Positions 1 to 9,023 of a stretch of 64,000 nt of DNA are shown in pieces (the stretch's first letter is position 1; every line of letters starts with the position of its first letter). The DNA is from Candidatus Omnitrophota bacterium (GTDB lineage Bacteria; Hinthialibacterota; Hinthialibacteria; Hinthialibacterales; Hinthialibacteraceae). Below the pieces are notes generated by a model that saw only the letters and a program-made list of their open reading frames with translations, was not told the DNA's origin and did not search any database. The position numbers were made by a program, and so were the translations under genes. The DNA is taken from NCBI GenBank assembly GCA_040755155.1, contig JBFMBP010000078.1:1-64000 (forward strand). Direction: 5' to 3'.

Positions 1-87
1 GATCCCCGCATCCCATGGCTTTACAACTTCAAACTTGACTTTCGCTTTCGCTAACCGTAGAGTCAAATTTTCTCCCCCTTATAAATC

Positions 88-174
88 CTTGAAGATTGGG
101 AGAGGTTAGGTGAGGGTTGATATTAGTAGACATATTATTCCCTCACCCTAATCCTCTCCCAGAGGGCGAGGGAA
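88..174. repeat. Dispersed palindromic repeat, family A (copy 1)
   Basis: This intergenic element carries two complementary-looking blocks, one with GGGAGAGGTTAGGTGAGGG and one with CCCTCACCCTAATCCTCTCCC, so the RNA or single strand can fold. A nearly identical copy in the opposite orientation lies at 3853-3954. Elements with this sequence character are common in many bacterial genomes; no protein is encoded. Confidence 0.75.
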
Positions 175-215
175 TATATAAGCAATAATCCTAACGCATT
201 CTGGTATTATGCCGT

Positions 216-1325
216 TTATTGGCAAGGAATATTTAACGCCTGCATGATTCCCTTCATATAGCCGATCGCCAGGACCTTGCCCAACACGGCATAGCCGGGA
301 TTATCGTTGCTTTCTCCAATCAACGTCGGCGCGTGATCGGGACGGATGGGGCCAGTAAATCCGGCGTCGTGATAAATCTGCAACATGCGCGGCATGTTGG
401 TGGGGCCGTTATCGTGGAACGTTTCGCGGAAGCGCTGGCCTTGTCCTTCGATGTCGCGGAAATGAACAAAGAATATTTTCTTCTGTTCGCAGAATTCCTT
501 GGCCGCCTTTTCGATGTCTTCTCCCATGGCTTTGAAATTGGCCTGGCAAAACGCGATGCCGTTCATGGGGCTGGGAACGATGTCGAGAACGCGGCGATAA
601 TTTTCCACGCTGGTGAGAATGCGCCCGATGCCCCTTAACGGCGAGATGGGCGGATCATCGGGATGCAGAGCCATCCGAACGCCCGCCTCTTCCGCCACGG
701 GGATAATTCGCTTCAGAAAGTAAGTCAGATTCTCCCAGATCGTTGCTTCAGGAATTGCGCCCCACTTCGTCAATCCCTGCTTCTCGGCGGCTTGAGCCTC
801 GAATTCGGAGGTCAAAGCGCCGCCTCGTTCCGGAACATCGACTCGGGTGCGATACCAGCCCAGCCCAGCCATGAAGTTGTAACAGCACATCGGGATGCCG
901 GTTTTTCCCATCGCCGTAATTGCCGCTTTATAGTTCTCGATATCCTCATCGCGGCCAGGCGATCCCAGCTTGATTCGCTCGGCGTTAACGGGGTGGCTTT
1001 CCACTCCGGCGATCGTCATACCCGCCGAGTTAAAATCCTCTTTGACTTTCGCCAAGGCATCGGCGTATTGATCCCGAGGGATTCTTCGCAAAATCCCCTG
1101 GACGTTGACGATGGCATGGGAAACCCCGATCTGTAGGGCGAGTTTCCATCGATCTTTATCGCGATGCGGCAACGCCAAAGCCAGTTTGACGCCTTCTTTC
1201 GCCGTATTCGGAGAGGTTTCCATTGAGCTGGAGGGAACGATGGAAGACATGCCTATTGCGGCGGCGCCTCCCGCCATCATGGCGATATTGTTTTGAATCC
1301 ATTTTCTTCGGTGAATCTTTTGCAT
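216..1325 (-). CDS. Exported mannonate dehydratase (UxuA)-like protein
   Basis: This 369-residue protein matches the mannonate dehydratase/UxuA TIM-barrel family. That family dehydrates D-mannonate to 2-keto-3-deoxygluconate in hexuronate breakdown, using a divalent metal. Recognisable segments are CCYNFM followed by YRTR near residues 147-160, MALHPDDPP near 218, FCQANF near 258, HFRDIEG and FHDNG near 290-308, and RPDHAP near 328. The N-terminus has a twin-arginine-like signal (HRRKW, then an Ala/Gly-rich hydrophobic stretch), which is odd for a normally cytoplasmic enzyme. Family membership is clear; the actual substrate may differ because exported paralogues are poorly studied. The neighbouring sialidase-like gene fits a secreted sugar-degradation role. 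Confidence 0.85.
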   Translation of the reverse strand: MQKIHRRKWIQNNIAMMAGGAAAIGMSSIVPSSSMETSPNTAKEGVKLALALPHRDKDRWKLALQIGVSHAIVNVQGILRRIPRDQYADALAKVKEDFNSAGMTIAGVESHPVNAERIKLGSPGRDEDIENYKAAITAMGKTGIPMCCYNFMAGLGWYRTRVDVPERGGALTSEFEAQAAEKQGLTKWGAIPEATIWENLTYFLKRIIPVAEEAGVRMALHPDDPPISPLRGIGRILTSVENYRRVLDIVPSPMNGIAFCQANFKAMGEDIEKAAKEFCEQKKIFFVHFRDIEGQGQRFRETFHDNGPTNMPRMLQIYHDAGFTGPIRPDHAPTLIGESNDNPGYAVLGKVLAIGYMKGIMQALNIPCQ

Positions 1326-1589
1326 GATTTATATCCTTTTCTGGACAAATGAATCCTCGATTCGTTTTTTGGAAACTAAATTGGATTGGATTCGAATCCA
1401 CGATACTATTTAACTGTATGAAGAGAAGAAATACGAATTTATTATTTCGCCCTTTCAGGGCTTAAAAAGCAAGGATTTCTCTTCAATCGGGTACACTGTT
1501 ACTGGAAAAGAAAGATCGGCCCAAGGAGAGATTCCCGCCGCCGCTAACGTTTGCCCAGCGAATGCAGCGCCGGTTGGATTAAGCAATCA

Positions 1590-2828
1590 TCAGCGGTTGA
1601 CAGGATCGCCCGCCATAATCCACGCTTTGTTGAAGGCGGCGTGTTTAATGGTTTTGCCGTTTTCGCGGGGATCCGCTTGTCCCGAATTATTGTAGGTATA
1701 CGACGCATGCAGGAGACCATCGCGCGTTTGAATGATGGATGGATAACTGAAGCTGCCGCCTTGACCGGGTTCTTTGTATTCGAGACGCCGCGTCCATTGG
1801 AAGGTTTTCCCTTCATCCTGAGAGATCGAAACGGCCAAGCTATGGCGTCCTTCTTCCGTATCGTTATAAATGACGATCCAATCGCCGTCGTTTAAATTGG
1901 CGACTTCCAGTCCCGCGCCCGGATTCGGCAATAAGGGATGGTCGTATACCGTGCTCCAGCTCATGCCGTTGTCCTTCGATTCGGAAACATGCACCCGCAT
2001 GGGTTCGGGACCGTTATCGCGCATATAGGCGACAAGCGAGCCGTCTTTCTTTTTCGCGAAAGTGGGTTGGATATTGCCCCCGCCCACGATGGGATCGCTG
2101 AAGCGCCAGGTTTCGCCCCAATCGTCCGTCATGGCGGCGAGAGAAAAGGAGAAGCCATCGGAATACAATCCCACCAACAAAGTTTTTTCGTTCAGAACGA
2201 TAGGGTGGCCGCGAGTGAACCATCCAAGACGACGGGTCAGTTTATCCGCCGCTTGACGGTTATTGTGGTCGATCCATTGCCGTATGCGATCATCAGGCGT
2301 TATGTTTAGCGATTTAAGATATTCTTCGCTTTTGGTTCTGACCTTCTGTTCGAAATCATCTCCGGGTTTGATATGAAGAACATTCATGGAATCCCATACC
2401 GGCGGTCCTTCGGCGCGCATATAGTTGGTGGAGGTTTTGTATTTCATGAGGGCGCTCTCCCAGGTATTGGCCAGGATGGTTGGCCACAACAGCCAAAGCC
2501 GCGCTTCCGGATCGATAATCATGCAGCAATTCGTATCGGGAAAGCCGGGAGTATCCGCCATGAGAAAGCGATCCGTCCACTTTCCCATTCGCTTTACCCA
2601 ACGCGCGCCTTCGATATACGCGTTATCCGACTGACGTTCGCCTCCATGAAACCAACAAACCAAAAGGTCGCCATTAGGACATTCGACGATGCAGGAACCG
2701 TGATTGTGTATGTTCTCTCCAGGAAAGACGACCTCGGCTTGATGCCAAGGTTTTTCCTCCGCAAAGGAAATCATGCCATATAAACCGATAAAGCTTATGC
2801 TGAGAATCATGTAAGATTGTCGAATCAT
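1590..2828 (-). CDS. Exported sialidase-like BNR-repeat protein
   Basis: A 412-residue protein with an N-terminal signal peptide (hydrophobic residues about 5-22, ending FAEE). It belongs to the six-bladed BNR/sialidase-like family (BNR_2 type). Asp-box motifs of the S/T-x-D-x-G-x-T/S-W kind are visible: TDDWGETW near 235, SKDNGMSW near 288 and SQDEGKTF near 338. The early segment HNHGSCIVECPNGDLLVCWF is typical of the first propeller blade. Family members cleave or bind terminal sugars outside the cytoplasm. It lies upstream of the UxuA-like gene on the same strand, separated by about 260 bases. Sialic acid as substrate is not established; many homologues in this group are uncharacterised. 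Confidence 0.8.
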   Translation of the reverse strand: MIRQSYMILSISFIGLYGMISFAEEKPWHQAEVVFPGENIHNHGSCIVECPNGDLLVCWFHGGERQSDNAYIEGARWVKRMGKWTDRFLMADTPGFPDTNCCMIIDPEARLWLLWPTILANTWESALMKYKTSTNYMRAEGPPVWDSMNVLHIKPGDDFEQKVRTKSEEYLKSLNITPDDRIRQWIDHNNRQAADKLTRRLGWFTRGHPIVLNEKTLLVGLYSDGFSFSLAAMTDDWGETWRFSDPIVGGGNIQPTFAKKKDGSLVAYMRDNGPEPMRVHVSESKDNGMSWSTVYDHPLLPNPGAGLEVANLNDGDWIVIYNDTEEGRHSLAVSISQDEGKTFQWTRRLEYKEPGQGGSFSYPSIIQTRDGLLHASYTYNNSGQADPRENGKTIKHAAFNKAWIMAGDPVNR

Positions 2829-3158
2829 TTTTCTTCACCCTTCCTACGAACGATCGACGGCTGAATCCTTCCAATGCCAACGCTGTTTTAGCGCCGATCA
2901 TTGTATGGAAAACCATCTTGTTTCGAGTCTATCATCCTAAAAACAGTGATTAGTGACAAGTGACGAGTGATAAGTAAACGAAATTCAGCGATTTACAAAA
3001 TACAATCCGTTCACCTTTTGGGTGATAAGGATGTTATTACGCATCATTCTTAGGCGATTCTTCGCTTGAGGGATTTCATGCGGTTGCCCTGAGACCGGCA
3101 ACGATCGTTTGAGGGCAGCCATAGAGGCCGAACTTGGATATGGGTTCGATTCATCGAT
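2829..3158. other. Intergenic stretch without a recognisable gene
   Basis: No supported coding region was found. Around 2943-2975 there is a short imperfect run of GTGATTAGTGACAAGTGACGAG-like repeats, similar in style to the short tandem repeats after other genes in this window. Confidence 0.5.
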
Positions 3159-3791
3159 TTATAGATCGTCGAATAGATTGGGCTGATCGCACTCTTTCTG
3201 CTTTTTTTCTTCCTCTGCGATTTTACGGTTGATCTCCGCCCGCCGTTCCTTTTTTTCTCGTTCTTTTTCTTTTCTCAATCGGCGCCGTTCTTCCATGCAA
3301 CGATCGATTTCCTCGGCTTCCTTTTCCGTAACGATATTCAAAACGATCTCTTTATCTCCTATCAACTCTTTCGGAACAATCATTCCATTCTCCAAATAGA
3401 CAAAAGAAAATTGCTTGTTGATGCGCGGATCCGACAAGCCCTCTTCCCCATAAACAAGATCGCAGGCAGCTGCAATTTCAGAGGCCTTGTTTCCTGTTGT
3501 GGATTTTTTCGTTCCGAAGAAATCGCAAATCGCATTGGAATTTATATAATTATCGTTATCCTTATCAAACAAGAAATTCAGCCTGGCGATCACAAACACG
3601 ATAGCCGCCGCCCAGACTTCTTTTTTCCCGCGATTCATCGAGAGCGATTTCTGCTCTTTGATACGGTCGCACAAATTCAGAGAATAACGTAAATAATCTT
3701 CATTCAAGTTTTTCGCAAAAAAAGATATTAACAGTTCCTTTATTTCATCGAGACGAATGGTCTTTTCCGTTTTTGTCGATTTGAGTTCCAT
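3159..3791 (-). CDS. DUF6398 domain protein
   Basis: A 210-residue cytoplasmic protein. Residues about 10-130 match the DUF6398 type: a helical segment with IKELLISFFAKNL, then WAAAIVFVIARLNFLFD, then ICDFFGTKKSTTGNKASEI. The last 60 residues are highly charged (runs of Glu, Arg and Lys) and probably form a coiled coil. The start at 3791 is preferred over a start 14 codons upstream because a GGAG ribosome-binding site sits five bases before it and none precedes the longer form. Function is unknown; the family often appears in accessory regions. The repeat at 3853 lies just upstream. Confidence 0.7.
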   Translation of the reverse strand: MELKSTKTEKTIRLDEIKELLISFFAKNLNEDYLRYSLNLCDRIKEQKSLSMNRGKKEVWAAAIVFVIARLNFLFDKDNDNYINSNAICDFFGTKKSTTGNKASEIAAACDLVYGEEGLSDPRINKQFSFVYLENGMIVPKELIGDKEIVLNIVTEKEAEEIDRCMEERRRLRKEKEREKKERRAEINRKIAEEEKKQKECDQPNLFDDL

Positions 3792-3852
3792 GGATGCTCC
3801 GAATCTAGAAATTGGAATTATACCAGTCTGCATTTAGATTGTTGCTTTTAAG

Positions 3853-3954
3853 TTCCCTCGCCCTCTGGGAGAGGGTTAGGGTGAGGGAATAGTAAATCTA
3901 ATAATATCAACCCTCACCTAACCTCTCCCAATCTTGGGAGAGGGATTTTAAAAG
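3853..3954. repeat. Dispersed palindromic repeat, family A (copy 2)
   Basis: This element is a near-identical copy of the one at 88-174 in the opposite orientation. It additionally has the hairpin CTCTCCCAATCTTGGGAGAG at its right end. Together the two copies bracket the first three genes of the window. Confidence 0.75.
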
Positions 3955-4129
3955 CGACAAATTCAATGACGATTGGAATTACCGGAAATTCCTTTCCTGG
4001 TGAGCGCGAATTTCCGAGGCGATTAAAGCGCGGACGCAGAAACGCTTCGACCCAATTTAAAAAAATCCCTCTACCGTTTGGAGAAATAAAACATTTCTTC
4101 TTTTCTATTGAAGGGATATCACAATGAAC

Positions 4130-4894
4130 TTATGGAGTCAATAGTATAGCGGCGAGGAGGCCGTCCAGCGTATGGGTTTGCGCTTCCACGATGGGCGGAA
4201 AGCCGAGTTCGCGCAGCGCCTGGCTCGTTGTGGGACCGATCGACGCGGCGCGCACTCCGTTTTGAGCATTGGGATGATCGCGCAGGACGGCAAAAAAATT
4301 CCGCGCCGTGGAAGGACTGGTAAACAGCGTCCAATCCATCGCTCCTTCCGATAATAGCCCAATAACATCCTGCGGGATTTCCTTGACCGGTTCGTTGCGG
4401 TAAGCGACGACGGCGTTCACATCGCCTTCATACTCCTGCAATAAATCAGGCATCGTTCGATGGGCGATGTTGGATAACGGTAACAAAAAACGCTGGCTGC
4501 GAATGGCGTATTTCTGCCGGAATTCCTCGAAAAAACCTTCCGCCGATGACCGTTCGGCGATGAAATCCAGGCGCCAGCCCAATGCCAGCGCCGCCCGTTG
4601 CGTAGCAGGGCCAATCGCCGCCAATTTCGCCGCGCCCACGGCTTCGTTGCGGTTTAATACTTCCACACGACGGGCGAAAAAACGGATGCTGTGGGCGCTA
4701 GTGAAGAATATCCAATCGTAACGCTCCAACGAACGGATGGCTTCGTCTAACGGTTCGTAATCTTCCGGCGGCAAAAACTCGATCATGGGACAGGCGATAG
4801 GCGTCCATCCCGCCCGGCGAATCTTCTCCGCCGTCTCATCCACGTCTTCGCCGCCGCGAAGAATCAATATTCGTCCTTTGATCTTTTCTTCCAT
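4130..4894 (-). CDS. hemD: Uroporphyrinogen-III synthase
   Basis: The 254-residue protein has the two-domain HemD pattern: GRILILRGGEDVDETAEKI at the start, IFFTSAHSIRFF near 60, LAAIGPATQRAALALG near 90, then FTSPSTARNFFAVL near 190 and AASIGPTTSQALRELG near 213. HemD cyclises and rearranges hydroxymethylbilane to uroporphyrinogen III, the branch point to heme, siroheme and corrinoids. A start at 5020 would run through the upstream membrane-protein gene, so the ATG at 4894 is preferred; it overlaps the upstream gene by 31 bases, suggesting coupled translation. No other heme gene is in the window, so it is split from hemC and hemB. Confidence 0.88.
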   Translation of the reverse strand: MEEKIKGRILILRGGEDVDETAEKIRRAGWTPIACPMIEFLPPEDYEPLDEAIRSLERYDWIFFTSAHSIRFFARRVEVLNRNEAVGAAKLAAIGPATQRAALALGWRLDFIAERSSAEGFFEEFRQKYAIRSQRFLLPLSNIAHRTMPDLLQEYEGDVNAVVAYRNEPVKEIPQDVIGLLSEGAMDWTLFTSPSTARNFFAVLRDHPNAQNGVRAASIGPTTSQALRELGFPPIVEAQTHTLDGLLAAILLTP

Positions 4895-5871
4895 AGATTC
4901 GTCAGTAAAAATCCCAACAGTACATGCAGCGGAATGGCGAACTGGCTGAAGAGGTCCCAATCGTTTCCGCCCCAGTCGGGATGCCAAATCGTCGTCCAGC
5001 CCAATCCGCAGAGTACGCATACAAACAAGAAGCGCAAATAGAGCGAATTGATCCCCTTTCTTAACAGAAACAGCAGCGGCAACTCGATTGGAATCCCCAA
5101 AAACGCCGCCCGCTGGTGAAAGGAAGCCAGCATTTTGAAATGCGCCCCATCGAAAAAGAGAAACCGGTGATGATTGGGCGTCTTATGAAACAACGGCACC
5201 AGCCGCTCAAGGCCATTATCCGTTCCTAACATGGGAAAAGCGAGAGTCAGCCCTATTGTCAATCCGATAAACGCCAGCAACGGGATCAATATTTCTAACG
5301 GATCGTAATCTCGCTTCCTCCAAAACAAGTAAGCCATTGCCGGGATATAAAAAATCGCCAGCATGTGCGACAAGCACGCCAGCGCGAAGAAAACGCCAAC
5401 CGGCCAGGCTCGTCCTTCCCCCTCCAGCCAGCGCTGCGCCGCCCAAAAAGCAAGAAGAAGAAAAGCGTTCACCCAAGCGTAATTTTCCACATGGCCGACG
5501 AATACAAGAAACGAACCGCAGAAAACATTGACAACCAGAAACAGCCAACTCCTCCGCATCGCCCACAACGCTTGCAACGCGATGGCGCCCGCCAGCGAAC
5601 TGCTCGCCGCCAAGGCGTTCCAACCGCTGACTCCGAAAGGATGAAGGAAAATATAGAATGCTTTATGAATCCATACCGTCAGAATCGAACGGTAGTACAT
5701 CGGAAACCCCTTCTCCGTAATCAGGGATTCCATGAACCAACCGTCCGCTCCTACGGGGGGAATCCATTTCAAGGAATAGAGAAGAAGCGTCAGGGAAATG
5801 GTAACGAAAAACGCACGCATCGGGACATAAGCGTTTTTTCTAATTTGGATGAAGATGGAAGCCATGTCCAT
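4864..5871 (-). CDS. Polytopic membrane protein, glycosyltransferase-like
   Basis: A 335-residue protein with about eight or nine hydrophobic segments, the first at residues 20-37 after a short basic cytoplasmic N-terminus. GADGWFMES follows the first membrane segment, and HVENYAW sits near 125. The arrangement resembles membrane glycosyltransferases of the GT-C type, but I cannot identify a diagnostic motif beyond the acidic residue in the first external loop. The ATG at 5871 overlaps the galT stop by one base (TGATG), and the 3' end overlaps hemD by 31 bases, so the three genes form one operon. A longer reading to 6171 only adds the antisense-frame shadow of galT. Confidence 0.7.
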   Translation of the reverse strand: MDMASIFIQIRKNAYVPMRAFFVTISLTLLLYSLKWIPPVGADGWFMESLITEKGFPMYYRSILTVWIHKAFYIFLHPFGVSGWNALAASSSLAGAIALQALWAMRRSWLFLVVNVFCGSFLVFVGHVENYAWVNAFLLLAFWAAQRWLEGEGRAWPVGVFFALACLSHMLAIFYIPAMAYLFWRKRDYDPLEILIPLLAFIGLTIGLTLAFPMLGTDNGLERLVPLFHKTPNHHRFLFFDGAHFKMLASFHQRAAFLGIPIELPLLFLLRKGINSLYLRFLFVCVLCGLGWTTIWHPDWGGNDWDLFSQFAIPLHVLLGFLLTNLWKKRSKDEY

Positions 5872-6893
5872 CACGGCGCGGATACTTTCACGCCGCGCAG
5901 ATAGGCGGCCGCGTCTTCCGGCGGAGTGCATTCCACATGCGTTCCCGTACGGGCGAACCAATCCAAAAAGCCGGGCGGCTGCGGCAGAAATTCGATATGC
6001 CAATGATAATCCAGCGATATGGTGCAGACGTATTCCCGCCGGGGAGGAAAAACGGGCATCGTATGCAAAACCATGAGAATGCGCCATCCCGGAACCGCCG
6101 CCTCCAACCGGTAAGCCGCATCGCGAATCATTTCCGCCAACGCGGGGAAGCGGTCGGGCGGCTCGGTGCAAAAATCGGCGGAATGACGGCGGGAGAAAAG
6201 ATGCACTTCAAAAGGATAACGCGAGGCGAAAGGACAATAGGAAACGTAATCCGCCGTCGCTTTGACCAGCCGCTCCTTATCGTTGATCTCCTGCTTGATG
6301 GCGTCGCAAAATAAACATCGTTCCTTGTAATTGTAATAATCGCGGGCGGCGACCAACTCGTCTTTCAATCCCAGCGGGATGATGGCGCTGGCGATCAGCT
6401 GGGAATGGGGATGCACAGGTTTTCCGCATTCCCATTCGCGGAATATGGAGAAAGAGCGCATCCGCTGGTCTTTGCGCAGATCGGTGATGCGCTCGCGGAA
6501 CGCTTGCAGCGTCAGCGCGTAATGCTGCGGCTTCATGGTGATAAGTGTATCTTGGGGATTGTCGCTTTCGATGACGATTTCGTGGGCGCCGACGCCCCGC
6601 ATCATGTCGTACATCCCCACCCCTTCGCGATCCTCCTGCCCCTCCACGCGGTAAAGGGGAAAACGGTTGGCAGCTACCCGCACCATGCGGGGACCAACGC
6701 CGGGCAGGTTGGACCCGGCGCTCCAAACCACCACAGCCCCCGCCGTTTGCGGGTCTTTCAGCACGTTGAATCGATCCTGCGGCCAGCTCTCTTTGGAAAC
6801 GGCGAGCAACTGCTCCCGTTCGGGATCGTGAGTCATCAGCACCCACCCGCCATGATGCGAATCTCTGCGCAATTTGGAAAATCGCTCCCGCAT
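5871..6893 (-). CDS. galT: Galactose-1-phosphate uridylyltransferase family protein
   Basis: This 340-residue protein belongs to the GalT/HIT superfamily, which moves UMP between UDP-glucose and hexose-1-phosphate. The active-site motif HPHSQ is at about residues 166-170, inside FREWECGKPVHPHSQ, and the C-x-x-C metal motif (CLFC) follows near 198. HEIVIESDNP near 108 and PFEVHLFSRRH near 230 are further family segments. The length is normal. It is the first gene of an operon with a membrane protein and hemD. A GalT-like enzyme acting on another hexose-1-phosphate remains possible, since no galK or galE is in the window. Confidence 0.85.
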   Translation of the reverse strand: MRERFSKLRRDSHHGGWVLMTHDPEREQLLAVSKESWPQDRFNVLKDPQTAGAVVVWSAGSNLPGVGPRMVRVAANRFPLYRVEGQEDREGVGMYDMMRGVGAHEIVIESDNPQDTLITMKPQHYALTLQAFRERITDLRKDQRMRSFSIFREWECGKPVHPHSQLIASAIIPLGLKDELVAARDYYNYKERCLFCDAIKQEINDKERLVKATADYVSYCPFASRYPFEVHLFSRRHSADFCTEPPDRFPALAEMIRDAAYRLEAAVPGWRILMVLHTMPVFPPRREYVCTISLDYHWHIEFLPQPPGFLDWFARTGTHVECTPPEDAAAYLRGVKVSAP

Positions 6894-7023
6894 GAAAACA
6901 TTTACCTCCGTCGCAATAACCTAAATAATTAATATAAAGCGAAGGATGGGCTATACCGTTTAACCCATTGATTATTTCATCCATTGAATACTGGCTGGTC
7001 GAAAAACATAATCCATCTAACTT

Positions 7024-7197
7024 TTATCTTCCGGGTGATTTTTTTTCTTGTTTCGTCTGAAGGTTGACGAGTTTTTCAGGATGTAGAGATTCCCTTTGTT
7101 TAACGTCTTCGAAAATTTTCCTAATGTCAAACTGAAATTTTTGGGAGAGTTTTTCCCTGATTCGATGAATCTCTTCAACGATAGGATCGTGAATCAC
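7024..7197 (-). CDS. Small conserved antitoxin-like protein
   Basis: The 57-residue product begins VIHDPIVEEIHRIREKLSQKF and continues with FEDVKQRESLHPEKLVNL, a pattern I recognise from short conserved hypothetical proteins in environmental bacteria. I choose the GTG at 7197 because a GGAGG ribosome-binding site lies seven bases upstream and homologues begin at this point; a longer GTG start at 7236 has no such site. It is mostly helical and charged. No toxin gene is adjacent, so a toxin-antitoxin role is only a guess from size and style. Confidence 0.55.
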   Translation of the reverse strand: MIHDPIVEEIHRIREKLSQKFQFDIRKIFEDVKQRESLHPEKLVNLQTKQEKKSPGR

Positions 7198-7289
7198 GGT
7201 TTTTCCTCCCAAGTGAAGGGTATGATATTTACCCACAAGTCGAAGGTATTCATCAAAGGCAGAAACAACCTTGCCCTTGCCACCCCTCG

Positions 7290-7480
7290 TGTTTTTGAAT
7301 CACAAAATCACGAAAGCGCACGAATTCCACGAAATTTCCGAATCACGGAGATCATGGATTCATTTGGTTTCTACGGAAAAAACTTCCTCACGGCGGGATG
7401 CCATGCGCCAATTGTTTATTTTCAATTTATGTTTTTTTCGTGTTTTCTCTTTTAGTTTCGTGTTTTCGTGATTCAAAACG
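7290..7480. repeat. CACGAA-type repeat cluster, family F (copy 1)
   Basis: This stretch has tandem-like CACGAA/TTCGTG words, such as AATCACGAAAGCGCACGAAT and, near its right end, TTTTTCGTGTTTTC and TTCGTGATTCAAAA. The two ends are complementary to each other, so the whole can fold. The same family occurs at 54541-54716 and 55098-55417 around the GxxExxY gene. No convincing gene lies in the 7198-7559 interval. Confidence 0.65.
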
Positions 7481-7559
7481 ATGATTATAATAGTTCCTTT
7501 ATACATCACATTGTTCATAACGTAAGTAAATTATATTCAAGCAAAACCCAACCGCCGCG

Positions 7560-9023
7560 CTAGATCCTCGGCGCATATATATAATATTTTCCCACATGCC
7601 GCTCCAGCGCGTAATGGCTGCGCAGCGTTTCGATCATCTCCGGCGTAAACCGCTCACCATCCCATCGATCCTGAAGATCGAACCACATGACGGCGCGAAC
7701 GAATTCTTTATTCCGTATTCTTTTCAATAATAATTCCTGATCCCAATACCCTTGCAAGGAAAGTTGCGTACAGATGAACGGTTCGTAAACGGGAGGATGC
7801 CCCGCCATCAGCGCCGCCCCCGCCAGGTCGGACAATACCGGTCCTTCCAATCCCGCGAGTTCCCGCTCCACCATGCGCCCGGCTTGCGCGTCCTGCTGTG
7901 TCGGCGTATAGGAAAAATCGTTCTTCGAATGCGGCCAATGCCAAGTCTGTCCCAGTTGAAAAACGCAGGCGCACAAGAAGAAAATTAACGGAGCGCGATG
8001 AACATTTTGCGGAGATGGCTCGTCGGCCAAACGCTCGAAGGCGCCGTATACTATCCCCGCGCTGACCGCCGCTGCCGCCGCTAGCGACAACAGATAATTG
8101 GGCGCGGAGCCGATTTTTCCGCATAACGCCGCTTCGCCTATCGAGAATAAAACGAACCAAAACAGCAACGGATGCCCGCCGCCTTCCAAATCGTTACTGC
8201 AACGGCGCCAAAACAAAATTGCCAGCGGAGCGCAGCCCCATACAGTATAAAACGTTACCCAATGCCAGAGATAATACTTGACGTCGCTCATGCGAAAGGC
8301 GTTGGCGTTGTATAAGATCAAATGATAAAACGCGCCGCCCCGCGAGGCGAGGATGAGTAGCGCGAACAACAAGCCGCCCGCGCCCGCCAACGCCGTTAAA
8401 TAGCGCAACGCATCGCGGCGGTTGGAACAATAAAGGCTCGCTCCTACAGCCAACGGCGCGGCGAAAAGCGTCTGCCGCGTGATTAGCGCCGCCAATAGCC
8501 ACGGCAAGGCCGCTCTCCACGAACGCGATTTTTCGAAGATCAACAATCCCGCCGCCGCCAAAACGCAGCCAACGGCGTCTACTCGCGCATAGGCGCACCA
8601 ATCGTAAACGTGATAGAAGGAAAGATAGACCAATCCAGCAAATACGGACGCTTTGGCGTTCCGCGTTTGCTTATAAGTCCATAACGACAAAATCCCCGCC
8701 GTCAAAATCGTCGCCGCGAGGGATAGAAAACGCGGCCAATGAAAATTCGTTCCCGTAAAATAGAATCCCGCCGCCATCAGCAGGGGATAGAGCGGGGGAT
8801 AATTGTCGACGAGATAGGGCGGCTCGGCCAGCGAACGATAGAGAAATTGGCCATGCGCCAGCCGTTCGCCCTGATAGACGAGAAACGCCTCGCTGTTATC
8901 GAGATCGTAGGGATAAAGAATGATGCGCGCGCCGTGATAGAGAAACAGGCACGCATACAGCGCGCACCATCCCAAAACCAGCCAAGTCAAAAAAACTTGC
9001 GGATTGAGTTCTTGGCGCTTCAT
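7560..9023 (-). CDS. Membrane glycosyltransferase, GT-C (ArnT/PMT-like)
   Basis: A 487-residue polytopic membrane protein with about ten or eleven transmembrane segments. The first external loop carries LDNSEAFLVYQGERLAHGQ and then VDNYPPLYPLLMA, the usual layout of lipid-linked sugar transferases of the dolichyl-phosphate-mannose type. The start at 9023 overlaps the stop of the upstream GT2 gene as ATGA, which fits coupled synthesis: the GT2 enzyme would make a polyprenyl-phosphate sugar and this protein would transfer it on the outer face of the membrane. That pairing is inference from adjacency. A reading extended to 9314 only adds the antisense-frame shadow of the GT2 gene. Confidence 0.75.
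   Translation of the reverse strand: MKRQELNPQVFLTWLVLGWCALYACLFLYHGARIILYPYDLDNSEAFLVYQGERLAHGQFLYRSLAEPPYLVDNYPPLYPLLMAAGFYFTGTNFHWPRFLSLAATILTAGILSLWTYKQTRNAKASVFAGLVYLSFYHVYDWCAYARVDAVGCVLAAAGLLIFEKSRSWRAALPWLLAALITRQTLFAAPLAVGASLYCSNRRDALRYLTALAGAGGLLFALLILASRGGAFYHLILYNANAFRMSDVKYYLWHWVTFYTVWGCAPLAILFWRRCSNDLEGGGHPLLFWFVLFSIGEAALCGKIGSAPNYLLSLAAAAAVSAGIVYGAFERLADEPSPQNVHRAPLIFFLCACVFQLGQTWHWPHSKNDFSYTPTQQDAQAGRMVERELAGLEGPVLSDLAGAALMAGHPPVYEPFICTQLSLQGYWDQELLLKRIRNKEFVRAVMWFDLQDRWDGERFTPEMIETLRSHYALERHVGKYYIYAPRI

Noticed and set aside
1381-1410. GGATTCGAATCC, resembling a tRNA T-loop
   Set aside because: No acceptor, D or anticodon stem can be built around it; it is just a short palindrome.
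6172-6984. Frames overlapping galT, including an extension of the downstream membrane protein to 6171
   Set aside because: The galT product has the full HPHSQ motif and CxxC; the extra residues are unconserved, Arg-rich translations of the galT sequence.
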